From positions 1-64,000 of the forward strand of contig NZ_JBBIXN010000002.1 in NCBI RefSeq assembly GCF_037646455.1: 64,000 nt of DNA, read 5' to 3'. The notes under the pieces were generated by a model, which was not told the DNA's origin, made no database searches, and saw only the letters and a list, made by a program, of their open reading frames with translations. A program made the position numbers and the translations under genes. This document shows positions 8,950-16,166 of the stretch, one piece after another. The stretch's first letter is position 1. Each line of letters begins with the position of its first letter. The stretch comes from Draconibacterium mangrovi_A. Lineage in GTDB: Bacteria; Bacteroidota; Bacteroidia; Bacteroidales; Prolixibacteraceae.

Positions 8950-10167
8950 TTATCGTTTACAATCGATTTTTAAAATAAAATAGCTAGCAGACAACATAAT
9001 TACCAAAAAGAGGATGAAAAATGCATGAAATCCGAGATGTTCTATAACAGTGCCTCCAAGCAGAGGGAACAGTGCCGGAAGTATGTTACCTGCACCGGCA
9101 AAGCCTGTATAAAGTGCACGGTTTTCGGTGCCAGAAACTTCCAAAAGCAGACCACTCATAGTCATGGTATACAAGGAATAAACGATCCCTCCAAGCACAA
9201 AAATATATTTGATTGAATGGGCATCACGAATGAGAATAGCCATTAGTGCCAGGGTGAGCGATAAGGCAACATTTGAGAACAGTAAGACATTGTATTTTAG
9301 TTTTTTTGCCCCCAGCAACACAAGAACACTGACCGTTACAATACCAATTACTTTGTATATCAGGAACGTTCCGGTTGCAGCACTTTCTGTGTGGAAGGTT
9401 TCTTTGGCATAGAGAATTACAAAAGGCAGAAACGAGATGGCAATTCCCTGTGTATTGATAAATCCCAGAAAATAAGGTAATTTTTTGTTCTCTTTCCATT
9501 CACTTCTCAGGACGTTGAAAAAGGCTTTGAATCCTTTAATGCGTAATTTTGAAGGTACGACCTCTTTAATCGCCCAGAAACCACCGGTAGCAATAAATAA
9601 AATACCTGCACCGGCAAAAAACATAATGGCATAATTTACCGGGAATGCTTTTAAAACAAGAATCTTTTTAACCAGTAGTGCCGAGGCAAAAACGATAATG
9701 CCGGAAATAATCTGTAGAGACGAAAAAAAAGTTTTTCGCTTATCCTGATTCACCGATTTTCCAAGAATATCGGTATAGCTGATGTTTGCAAACGCACCGG
9801 CCAGCGAAAATAATGTGATAAAGAAAAAGGTAAACCAGAGTACAAATCCTGCGTGTTCGGCCTGCAGTAAAAAAAGCAGAACCCCAAGGCCCAAAAGCGA
9901 CAAGACACGCGTGTTGATCCCCAGCAATAAATAATTCTTTTTGAAGGATTTATTACTGAGATAGGGTGCAAAAAATAGCTGTGTAAAGCTCGATCCCCCA
10001 AGCATTATGGCAGTCATTATACCTATATGCAGAGCTCCGCCACCGGCCTCTACAATCATGGACGGAATAACGGTATCAACATCCATAAAATTCTTGGCAA
10101 AAGCCAAAAATGTGGCATGCCATAAAAAAGCCCTGAAATTATGTGTGGATATTTTCTTTGTTAACAC
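8950..10167 (-). CDS. MFS transporter
   Basis: A 405-aa polytopic membrane protein with about 12 hydrophobic segments and a short central loop (near 'KLRIKGFKAFFNVLRSEWKE'), the size and pattern of a major facilitator superfamily permease. The start MLTKKISTHNFRAFLWHATF places the first helix correctly. There is no recognisable substrate signature. It is followed 20 nt later by the MBL-fold hydrolase gene, so the two probably share a transcript; a remnant oxidoreductase gene lies just upstream. Resistance or metabolite export would both fit; I cannot choose between them. Confidence 0.85.
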   Translation of the reverse strand: MLTKKISTHNFRAFLWHATFLAFAKNFMDVDTVIPSMIVEAGGGALHIGIMTAIMLGGSSFTQLFFAPYLSNKSFKKNYLLLGINTRVLSLLGLGVLLFLLQAEHAGFVLWFTFFFITLFSLAGAFANISYTDILGKSVNQDKRKTFFSSLQIISGIIVFASALLVKKILVLKAFPVNYAIMFFAGAGILFIATGGFWAIKEVVPSKLRIKGFKAFFNVLRSEWKENKKLPYFLGFINTQGIAISFLPFVILYAKETFHTESAATGTFLIYKVIGIVTVSVLVLLGAKKLKYNVLLFSNVALSLTLALMAILIRDAHSIKYIFVLGGIVYSLYTMTMSGLLLEVSGTENRALYTGFAGAGNILPALFPLLGGTVIEHLGFHAFFILFLVIMLSASYFILKIDCKR

Positions 10168-10207
10168 TTTCTGAATTTCCGGTTATAACAAAGATTTCAA
10201 AATATTT

Positions 10208-10384
10208 TTAGATGGCGTTATTTTCGACTTGAAAATTCCGTTTTTTATGTGAAAAAGCATGTAATCCTTTTTCTTCTTCCTTGAACATAAGCATCGATTT
10301 TTTAGGGTTTACCTTTTTAGCCGTCACGACGGTAATATTTCCGGCCGGTCCTGCTTTAATAATAATTATATCATATTTTTTCAT
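10208..10384 (-). pseudogene. Remnant N-terminus of FAD-dependent pyridine-nucleotide oxidoreductase
   Basis: A 58-codon frame reads MKKYDIIIIKAGPAGNITVV, then TAKKVNPKKSMLMFKEEEKG, and ends soon after with unrelated residues and a stop. This is the FAD-binding beta-alpha-beta start of a CoA-disulfide reductase/NADH oxidase-like flavoprotein (normally about 440 aa): the usual GAGPAG dinucleotide motif is visible as KAGPAG, so even the first Gly is lost. The rest of the flavoprotein is missing from the window at this place. It is on the same strand and 38 nt downstream of the MinD-ferredoxin genes, so an intact version may once have closed that operon. Expression as a peptide is unlikely. Confidence 0.65.
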
Positions 10385-10422
10385 CGGTAAATAAATGTTT
10401 TTGTTTTTATTAAATTTTCAGG

Positions 10423-11298
10423 TTATTTGATTTGAGAAGACAGTAAATTCCAGGTGTTTTGCAATTCAGTACATGCCGGGCTTTGCGGAGAAAATTCAAT
10501 AATACTTTTTTTCTGAACCATTGATTCTACCATTTTCATATCAAAGGGTAGTCTCCCAAGTACTTGTATTTGTTTGCTCTTCAGGTACTGTTCGACGGTG
10601 GCAGAAACTTCAGTGTTAATGTCGAATTTGTTGATGGTAGCAAACATGGGAACATTAAAATTTTCAACAAGTTTAATCAGTCGTTTGGCATCGTGCAGAC
10701 CCGAAACAGTTGGTTCAATCACCAGTAAAACCATGTCGGTGCCCGTAATCGATGATATGGCCGTACACCCGATTCCAGGAGGGCCGTCGTTAATAATAAA
10801 ATCGGCATTGGTTTCCGTGGCAATTTCTCGTGCCCTTTCTCTGATTCGACTCACAAGTTTCCCTGAATTCTCTTCTCCGGGGCCCATTTTTGCATGTACC
10901 ATTTTTCCAAAACGGGTATCCGAAACATACCAGTTATTGTTAAAATTCTCTTCGGAAATAATGGCATTTTCAGGGCATATACGCTCGCACCGCCGGCATC
11001 CTTCGCATTGAAAGGGATTGACTTGAGGGTAATTGCTATGATTTGGGTGAATAGCATCAAAACGACAATTGGTTTCACATAATCCGCAATTGGTGCACTT
11101 TTCATGATTTATCCGCGCAACAGATCCACTCGAGAATAAATGGCTCTCTTGTATCTTTGGTTCAAAAATGAGGTGCAAATCCGCGGCATCAACATCATTG
11201 TCGCAATACACGGTGTTTTTGGCCAGCGAAGCCAGTGCTGCCGTTACCGTAGTTTTTCCGGCTCCTCCTTTTCCGCTTAGTACAGTAATCTCCTTCAT
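10423..11298 (-). CDS. MinD/Mrp-family ATPase with 2x[4Fe-4S] ferredoxin insert (second copy in operon)
   Basis: A 291-aa P-loop ATPase with deviant Walker A GKGGAGKT (9-16). A two-cluster ferredoxin domain is inserted after the first strands: Cys 68, 71, 74, 78 and Cys 98, 101, 104, 108 form two CxxCxxCxxxC sets. The later NDGPPGIGCTAISSITGTDM stretch is the Walker-B/switch region typical of MinD. Proteins of this type accompany NifX-like proteins in the 'orange protein' clusters of sulfate reducers and in many anaerobes, where a role in metal-cluster assembly or cell-division control has been suggested. Its ATG overlaps the stop of the preceding paralogue by 1 nt (TAATG), implying coupled translation and perhaps a heterodimer. 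Confidence 0.88.
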   Translation of the reverse strand: MKEITVLSGKGGAGKTTVTAALASLAKNTVYCDNDVDAADLHLIFEPKIQESHLFSSGSVARINHEKCTNCGLCETNCRFDAIHPNHSNYPQVNPFQCEGCRRCERICPENAIISEENFNNNWYVSDTRFGKMVHAKMGPGEENSGKLVSRIRERAREIATETNADFIINDGPPGIGCTAISSITGTDMVLLVIEPTVSGLHDAKRLIKLVENFNVPMFATINKFDINTEVSATVEQYLKSKQIQVLGRLPFDMKMVESMVQKKSIIEFSPQSPACTELQNTWNLLSSQIK

Positions 11299-12164
11299 TA
11301 GTTCTTATACATTTGAATTACTTTTTGGACGACATGTTGATAATGTTGCGAAAATTCATTGTTGATGTCATCAAGCAGTTCACCTTTTGAATACGTTGAA
11401 GCGTAATTTTTTGAATAGGGGATAGTCCCTAAAATGTCGATGTGATGTTCCGTAAGGTAGTCGAATACATCATTATTTCCGGCGCCGGTTTTGTTGACCA
11501 GCACTCCAAAAGGAATTCCGAGTTCCCGAACCAGATCTACGGTCAATTTTAAATCGTGAAGCCCAAAAGGAGTTGGTTCGGTAACCAATACAATGTAGTC
11601 GGCATCAGAAACGGTTTCAACTACAGGACAACTGGTTCCCGGAGGAGCATCAAACAGCAATACTTCGTCACTTGTGTTCACCGATTTTTTCACTTCTTTA
11701 ATTAGCTTTGTTTGCAATGCAGAACCAATCTCCAATCGTCCCTCAACAACACCTGCTCCAAAACCCGGATCATAGCTCGAAATGTTTCCCAGCGGTTGTG
11801 GGTGTTCGGTAATGGCATCAAAAGCACAGGTCATGCTGCAGGCTCCGCAAGAATGGCAGAGGTCGTTATTAACTTCAGCAAACTTAAGTGCCTTTACAAT
11901 TGAAATGGCATTGAATTCGCACCATTCGGAACACTTTTTACAAAAGGTACATTTAGTGGTGTCAATCTTTGGTACAGGAGTAAAAACATCTCGACTTTCA
12001 TTTAATTCAGCTCCATGAAAAAACAACATGTCGTTTGGTTCTTCTACATCGCAATCAATCAACCGGACCTGATTATTGAATTCTTTTGATAGAAAATAAT
12101 AGAGATTTACGGCAACCGTAGTTTTACCGGTGCCTCCTTTTCCACTGGCTATAGCAATTTTCAT
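11298..12164 (-). CDS. MinD/Mrp-family ATPase with 2x[4Fe-4S] ferredoxin insert (first copy in operon)
   Basis: A 288-aa paralogue of the next gene in the operon. Walker A GKGGTGKT is at 8-15; ferredoxin cysteines are at 72, 75, 78, 82 and 103, 106, 109, 113; the DAPPGTSCPVVETVSDADY stretch is the MinD switch region. The pair is arranged like the two MinD-ferredoxin ATPases of Desulfovibrio ORP clusters. It follows the NifX-like/DUF5320 genes after a 153-nt spacer that holds a strong stem-loop (12218-12243). Likely cytoplasmic; the actual client protein or metal cofactor is unknown. Confidence in family is high, in pathway moderate. Confidence 0.88.
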   Translation of the reverse strand: MKIAIASGKGGTGKTTVAVNLYYFLSKEFNNQVRLIDCDVEEPNDMLFFHGAELNESRDVFTPVPKIDTTKCTFCKKCSEWCEFNAISIVKALKFAEVNNDLCHSCGACSMTCAFDAITEHPQPLGNISSYDPGFGAGVVEGRLEIGSALQTKLIKEVKKSVNTSDEVLLFDAPPGTSCPVVETVSDADYIVLVTEPTPFGLHDLKLTVDLVRELGIPFGVLVNKTGAGNNDVFDYLTEHHIDILGTIPYSKNYASTYSKGELLDDINNEFSQHYQHVVQKVIQMYKN

Positions 12165-12217
12165 TCTCTGCTCTGCTCTGATCTGTTTGTATGGTTTGAA
12201 CTACTTATCAAATAAGC

Positions 12218-12243
12218 ATTCCCCAAGGTTATCCTCGGGGAAT
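12218..12243 (-). other. Intra-operon stem-loop
   Basis: On the minus strand ATTCCCC-GAGG, a 4-nt ATAA loop and CCTT-GGGGAAT form an 11-bp stem (one G-T pair). No T-run follows, so it is not a standard terminator. It sits between the NifX-like gene (ending 12318) and the first MinD-type ATPase and could stabilise or process the mRNA. A shorter dyad, GCACG...CGTGC, lies nearby at about 12287-12310. Confidence 0.5.
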
Positions 12244-12317
12244 ACAGTTTAATAGCTAACATTCCAGGGCGATTCCATAGTCAATCGCACGGACTGTAAA
12301 ACAATCGTGCTTGTATA

Positions 12318-12659
12318 TTAATGATCGCAGTAGTTGGCTGTAAATTCAATACTTGATCCAAGGTATCCCTGAACCAATTCTTTGGCACTTTGCGTTGGTG
12401 CTCCTACAAAAACATTCACGTTGTTGTAGTTAAAAATCTGTATGGCTTTTTGTCCCATTCCACCTGCCAGCACATCAGAAACTCCCTTCTTTGCAAGCCA
12501 TCGGGGAAGTAATCCAGGTTCGTGTGGTGGTGGCGTAATCATCTCTTCGGAAATAATCTCGCCATCGTTAACACCTAGAATTGCAAAGTACTTGCAATGT
12601 CCGAAATGTGCATCCAGAATTCCACTTTCGTTAACAGGGATTGCAATCTTTTTATTCAT
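12318..12659 (-). CDS. NifX/NifB-family (dinitrogenase FeMo-cofactor domain) protein, ORP-like
   Basis: A 113-aa protein of the PF02579 family, which binds metal-sulfur clusters in NifX, NafY, the C-terminus of NifB and the orange protein. The family's opening AIPVNESGILDAHFGHCKYF is clear, as are the ISEEMITPPPHEPGLLPRWL loop and the VLAGGMGQKAIQIF strand-helix. Cys in GHCKYF and in the terminal NYCDH are possible metal ligands. No nif structural genes are near, so nitrogen fixation is not implied. It follows the DUF5320 gene by 6 nt. It could carry a cluster delivered by the two MinD-ferredoxin ATPases (inference). Confidence 0.85.
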   Translation of the reverse strand: MNKKIAIPVNESGILDAHFGHCKYFAILGVNDGEIISEEMITPPPHEPGLLPRWLAKKGVSDVLAGGMGQKAIQIFNYNNVNVFVGAPTQSAKELVQGYLGSSIEFTANYCDH

Positions 12660-12665
12660 ATAGTT

Positions 12666-12923
12666 TTATTTTCGATTTCCAAAACGGTTTCCTAATCCAC
12701 GCCCCGGGCCTCTTCTTCGTCTTCCAGATCCGAAAGCTCTGTTTCTTCCCTGACCTTTCATTTCGTCCTGTTCGTTTGTCCTGAAACGCATACGAAATCC
12801 ACGTCGGTGTGTGCTGTTGTCTTCAAGTTGAGTAGTTTCCTGGTCTTCTTCTCTGCATCTTCCTTGTCTGCGACCGGTAAGGGGACCTTCCCCTTTCGGT
12901 CCTGTTCCGTTAAATCCTGGCAT
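12666..12923 (-). CDS. DUF5320-like small Gly/Arg-rich protein
   Basis: An 85-aa protein starting MPGFNGTGPKGEGPLTGRRQ, the hallmark of DUF5320 proteins. The open frame extends 14 codons upstream, but that part would overlap the preceding gene, so the ATG at 12923 is chosen, 4 nt after the preceding stop. The rest is rich in Arg, Gly and Gln (GSGRRRRGPGRGLGNRFGNR) and probably disordered. DUF5320 genes are typically found with NifX-like proteins and Mrp/MinD ATPases in anaerobes; no function is established. Here it sits between the two NifX-like genes. Confidence 0.8.
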   Translation of the reverse strand: MPGFNGTGPKGEGPLTGRRQGRCREEDQETTQLEDNSTHRRGFRMRFRTNEQDEMKGQGRNRAFGSGRRRRGPGRGLGNRFGNRK

Positions 12924-12927
12924 GACT

Positions 12928-13248
12928 TTAATTTTTTGTGATTTGATCGATGATATCCTTAACACACAGGTTTGGTTCGTCCAGAATGATCATCTGAATT
13001 TGAAATTTTTCAAGCATGCTTTTGGCTTTAGGGCCAAAATCTCCTGAGATAATTTGTGAGGCTCCAAGTTCGGCTGCCATTTCTGACGATTTCGTTCCGG
13101 CGCCTCCATTTACATTTTTAAAATTGTTTTCAATAAAATTAGATGTTTTAGTATCCGGGTCATACACGCAAAACCAACCGGCTCTTCCAAAACGTTGGTC
13201 AAATTTCGAATCCAACTTATCTCCGGTCGATGTGATAATTGTTTTCAT
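12928..13248 (-). CDS. NifX-family protein, first gene of the ORP-like operon
   Basis: A 106-aa second PF02579-family protein. Family features are the start MKTIITSTGDKLDSKFDQRF, the FGRAGWFCVYD strand, the NGGAGTKSSEMAAELGASQI helix and the IISGDFGPKAKSMLEKF block, close to MTH1175-type proteins. It is the first of five same-strand genes (two NifX-like, DUF5320, two MinD-ferredoxin ATPases) and probably carries the promoter in the AT-rich 230-nt spacer upstream, where I could not fix a box. Metal or cluster identity is unknown. Confidence 0.85.
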   Translation of the reverse strand: MKTIITSTGDKLDSKFDQRFGRAGWFCVYDPDTKTSNFIENNFKNVNGGAGTKSSEMAAELGASQIISGDFGPKAKSMLEKFQIQMIILDEPNLCVKDIIDQITKN

Positions 13249-13401
13249 TTATTTAGTAAATAATGTTCGATACAAAAGTAACAAAATTAAATCATATAAC
13301 AAACATATGTGCAATATAGAATTGTTTTCTATTGATGTTTTTTACCACATTTTAATGTGTATGGACCTTTAATACCAGTATTTCATTATAAAAAAAAGGG
13401 C

Positions 13402-13419
13402 TGATGAAGTAAATCATCA
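13402..13419 (-). terminator. Weak hairpin plus T-run after the PQQ-propeller gene
   Basis: TGATGA (13402-13407) and TCATCA (13414-13419) pair; on the minus strand the hairpin is followed by GCCC and then eight T. A second dyad, AGACGT-GATCGG-ACGTCT (13459-13476), lies directly after the stop codon. Either could end the minus-strand transcript; stems are short. Confidence 0.35.
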
Positions 13420-13479
13420 ACCTTCTGCTTATTGTAAAAAATATTACTATTTCATTAAAGACGTGATCGGACGTCTAGG

Positions 13480-14805
13480 CTAATCCAATTCTTCAAAACA
13501 ATACAAGGATCTGAAACCTCTCAGAAGAAGTTGATCACCAACAATGACCGGTGAAGCATGAAAATTATCATCCAGCTTATTTGATGCCAGAATCTCGAAT
13601 TGTTCTCCTGCTTTTACAACCACACAGATATCTTCGGCAGCTATGTACAGGCGATCAGTAGCACCGGTTGGCGATGAAAACAGAGTACTGATTCCATCAA
13701 CACTTTCTTTTGAATAATGCACTTTTCCGTCTTTTGCATTCACACACGAAAGTGCTCCGTTGTTGGCACGTAAAAAGTAAAGTTTATCTTTCATCAGTAC
13801 TCCGCAAGGCGTATAAGGTGTATCATTGTTGTATTCCCAAACAATGGCATCCGTTCCGGAGATATCGCCACTGGCTTTTTCAAGGTCAATAGCCTGGAGT
13901 GCCGAGCCCCGAAATCCGCTCATTACATACAGAATGTTGTCTTTTGCCAAGGGTACCGGAATCACATTTCCGGTCATTCCTGTTGATAACCACAAAACCT
14001 CGCCATTTTCATAGTTGTAACTGCGCACTGCATTGGTGGCGCTGGCAATAACCTGTATTTTTCCACCTGCTTCAACTACCAGTGGAGTAGACCAGCTTGT
14101 GGGTTCATCGCGGGATACTTTCCAAATGTCTTCTCCAGTCTTTTTATCCAGGCAATACATCCACGAGTCACCTTCATGATCCCAAAGAATAAAAACACGG
14201 TCCTTGTAAACATATGGCGATGCACCTTCGCCAAAACTGGCGCGTTTTTCCATTTGTCCAAAATCTCGTTTCCACAGAATATTGCCGTCAAAATCGAGGC
14301 AGTACAATCCGCGTGACCCGAAATAGGCAAAAATACGTTCGCCATCAGTGGCCGGTGAATTCGATGCCCAACTACCTAGTTCATGGGTGTTTTCCAAAGG
14401 TAATTCGCTGGTGACAGTTGTTGTCCAGTCTATTTTTCCGTTGTTTCTGTCGACACAGAGAACCTTAAAATCGTGGATGAATTCGGTACTTGTTGGATTC
14501 ATCCAGCCTCCGCCTTCTGAATCAGATCCTTCTACGCCTCCTTTTTTATCGGTAGCAACAGCGGTTTGAACAATGATATTATCTTCCCAAACGATTGGGG
14601 TTGCATGCCCCAATCCGGGTATTTCTGTTTTCCATTTCAGGTTTTTGGTTTCGCTGAAATCGGTTGGAGGATTGCCTTTGATTGCAGCTCCGGTTAAATT
14701 CGGCCCGCGCCATTGAGGCCAAAAGTCGTTGTCGTTTTCCTGTGAATGACTCGATAAGTTGCTTAAGAGAAGAAAGATAGCACTGATTAATGTTAGGATT
14801 CTCAT
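13480..14805 (-). CDS. Secreted PQQ-like beta-propeller protein
   Basis: A 441-aa protein from the ATG at 14805, chosen because it opens a signal peptide (MRILTLISAIFLLLSNLSSH); the longest frame adds 8 codons. Repeated blades contain the PQQ-domain pattern (for example LYCLDFDGNILWKRDFGQ, MYCLDKKTGEDIWKVSRDEP, VLCVDRNNGKIDWTTTV), and the mature start WPQWRGPNLTGAAIKG is typical of BamB/PQQ-dehydrogenase-like propellers in Bacteroidota and Planctomycetes. No catalytic dehydrogenase residues can be assigned, so it is more likely a scaffold or binding protein in the periplasm. It is a single-gene unit by spacing. Confidence 0.85.
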   Translation of the reverse strand: MRILTLISAIFLLLSNLSSHSQENDNDFWPQWRGPNLTGAAIKGNPPTDFSETKNLKWKTEIPGLGHATPIVWEDNIIVQTAVATDKKGGVEGSDSEGGGWMNPTSTEFIHDFKVLCVDRNNGKIDWTTTVTSELPLENTHELGSWASNSPATDGERIFAYFGSRGLYCLDFDGNILWKRDFGQMEKRASFGEGASPYVYKDRVFILWDHEGDSWMYCLDKKTGEDIWKVSRDEPTSWSTPLVVEAGGKIQVIASATNAVRSYNYENGEVLWLSTGMTGNVIPVPLAKDNILYVMSGFRGSALQAIDLEKASGDISGTDAIVWEYNNDTPYTPCGVLMKDKLYFLRANNGALSCVNAKDGKVHYSKESVDGISTLFSSPTGATDRLYIAAEDICVVVKAGEQFEILASNKLDDNFHASPVIVGDQLLLRGFRSLYCFEELD

Positions 14806-14880
14806 GTTGGTAAAATTTTGGTTATTCATTTTTGACTCATGTAACCGTTTAGCGTTTAAAAGCAGGATAAATTATACCTG

Positions 14881-15591
14881 TTATTCGTCAAATTCAAAAC
14901 TGTTTACCGTTTGGAATTGCCAAATTTCCAGGATTTGAGACACGGGTAACTCATAAGGCGAATAATCGCGGTTGGAAGAAATCAGCAAGAATTTCCCTTC
15001 GTCAAGTTGTTTGTAGATCAACTTAAAAACAATGCCTTCGTCTTTGGTGACCACAATGCATGCTTTCCCGTCTTTAATGGTGGTCCAGTCTTCAACAAAC
15101 GAGCAGGTTACCCACGAGCCTTCTTTCACCGGTAACATCGAGTTGCCTTGTATCTGGAAACTGCGGTATGTTTTATCCTTTGGTAAAAAAGGCAGCTTGA
15201 ATTTGGGTAAAGTGGCAATAAAATCCAGGTCGCCGTAACTGTTGGTGTAGCCGGCCTGTGCTTTTACAGGCACCATTTCAATGTTTTCGTCACCTTCGCT
15301 GTCAACCGAAATGGTGAGCAGCCGGAGTTTGTTTCCGGTTACATCCACATCAAATCCTTTTTCGATTTGCGAAAGCTGAAACTCCGACAAAACTTCGAGC
15401 CGGTATTTGATCAGTGCATCCAGCGAAATGTTGAAATATTCAGAAATGCTTATCAACACTTTAAATGGTGGTTGTACATTTTTCTCGTAACCCGAAAGGG
15501 TAGTTCGGGTCAGTTCAAGCTCCGCCGCCAGATCCATTTGTGATTTTTGGCGCCGGGTTCGTAAAAATTTTAGGTTTTCTGCAAAGTACAT
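14881..15591 (-). CDS. XRE-HTH / S24 (LexA-like) self-cleaving repressor
   Basis: A 236-aa regulator with an N-terminal HTH (about 5-60, containing SQMDLAAELELTRTTLSGYE) and a C-terminal S24 peptidase domain. The LexA-type cleavage site is Ala113-Gly114 (VKAQAGYTN), the nucleophile Ser151 is in GNSMLP, and the general base is probably Lys190 in GIVFKL. Such repressors are inactivated by RecA-stimulated self-cleavage after DNA damage. It lies upstream of, and divergent from, a Y-family polymerase and a DnaE-type polymerase, so it probably controls that cassette. Dyads between the genes (16124-16159) are candidate operators. Confidence 0.88.
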   Translation of the reverse strand: MYFAENLKFLRTRRQKSQMDLAAELELTRTTLSGYEKNVQPPFKVLISISEYFNISLDALIKYRLEVLSEFQLSQIEKGFDVDVTGNKLRLLTISVDSEGDENIEMVPVKAQAGYTNSYGDLDFIATLPKFKLPFLPKDKTYRSFQIQGNSMLPVKEGSWVTCSFVEDWTTIKDGKACIVVTKDEGIVFKLIYKQLDEGKFLLISSNRDYSPYELPVSQILEIWQFQTVNSFEFDE

Positions 15592-15640
15592 GACCTTAGT
15601 TTGAAGTTAGAAGCTTGAAGTAGGTAGTTTAAGAACACGT

Positions 15641-15994
15641 TCATTTTATTTTGTTTTTAAATGTAATCATCATGTTCATTAGATTGAATGCAAATTCATA
15701 ATGATTTATAAATAGTTCCTCTGTAATGTATTTTCTTCGTTTGGCTTTGTGTATACATGTTACAACTTCAGCAAGTGTGCGAATTGCATAATTCATAAAT
15801 CTTTTAAATTCCTGGGAAGATTGTTCAATAGATCCTTCCGAGATGTTCAGGGCAATTGAATCAGCTGCTCGTCTGATTTGAGAAGAGAGATTATAAAGTT
15901 CTGTTTGTGGAAAAGAATATGCAATTGTATTGATTTCCTCTCCCAAATCCGTTGCTTTTTGCCAGATAATCAGGTTTTCAAATTTAAATTCCAT
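15641..15994 (-). CDS. Four-helix-bundle protein (23S rRNA IVS-type family)
   Basis: A 117-aa protein of the TIGR02436 family: MEFKFENLIIWQKATDLGEE at the start, then SFPQTELYNLSSQIRRAADS and NISEGSIEQSSQEFKRFMNY, and a helical C-terminus. Members were first seen in intervening sequences of 23S rRNA genes and are common as solitary genes in Bacteroidota; their role is unknown, perhaps nucleic-acid binding. Here there is no rRNA gene. It is bordered by imperfect copies of a TTGAAGTT/GAAG-rich short repeat (15601-15624 and, inverted, 16051-16097), which suggests it arrived as a small unit between the repressor and the polymerase it faces. Confidence 0.85.
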   Translation of the reverse strand: MEFKFENLIIWQKATDLGEEINTIAYSFPQTELYNLSSQIRRAADSIALNISEGSIEQSSQEFKRFMNYAIRTLAEVVTCIHKAKRRKYITEELFINHYEFAFNLMNMMITFKNKIK

Positions 15995-16123
15995 TTTATA
16001 TGCTTTTAAAATTAATCGTTATTATTCTTCTCTGTTTCATTTTCTTGCTTCCTACTGCATGCTTCCCTCTTCTGACTTTCAACTTCAATCTTCCAGCTTT
16101 TTCCTACAAATATAAAAAATAAT

Positions 16124-16159
16124 GACTAAATTATAGTCGGAGTTATGACGATAATATCG
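16124..16159. promoter_or_regulatory. Dyad sequences, candidate operator for the mutagenesis cassette
   Basis: GACTA-AATTA-TAGTC (16124-16138) and CGATA-A-TATCG (16149-16159) are two perfect dyads in the 40 nt before the polymerase start. They lie where a dimeric repressor would block transcription; the S24 repressor is the obvious candidate. I found no second copy of either in front of the repressor gene itself. Confidence 0.35.
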
Positions 16160-16166
16160 ACAGTTG

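Noticed and set aside
12318..13248. Nitrogen-fixation locus suggested by NifX-like proteins
   Set aside because: No nifH, nifD, nifK, nifE or nifN gene accompanies them; the MinD-ferredoxin partners fit an ORP-like cluster better.
8147..13248. Single operon from the first NifX-like gene to the MBL gene
   Set aside because: Spacers of 153 nt (with a stem-loop) and over 200 nt (with the decayed oxidoreductase) break the run, so I treat it as neighbouring units with possible functional links.
15641..15994. Ribosomal protein S23 or rRNA intervening sequence
   Set aside because: The family name is historical; no rRNA sequence flanks the gene here.
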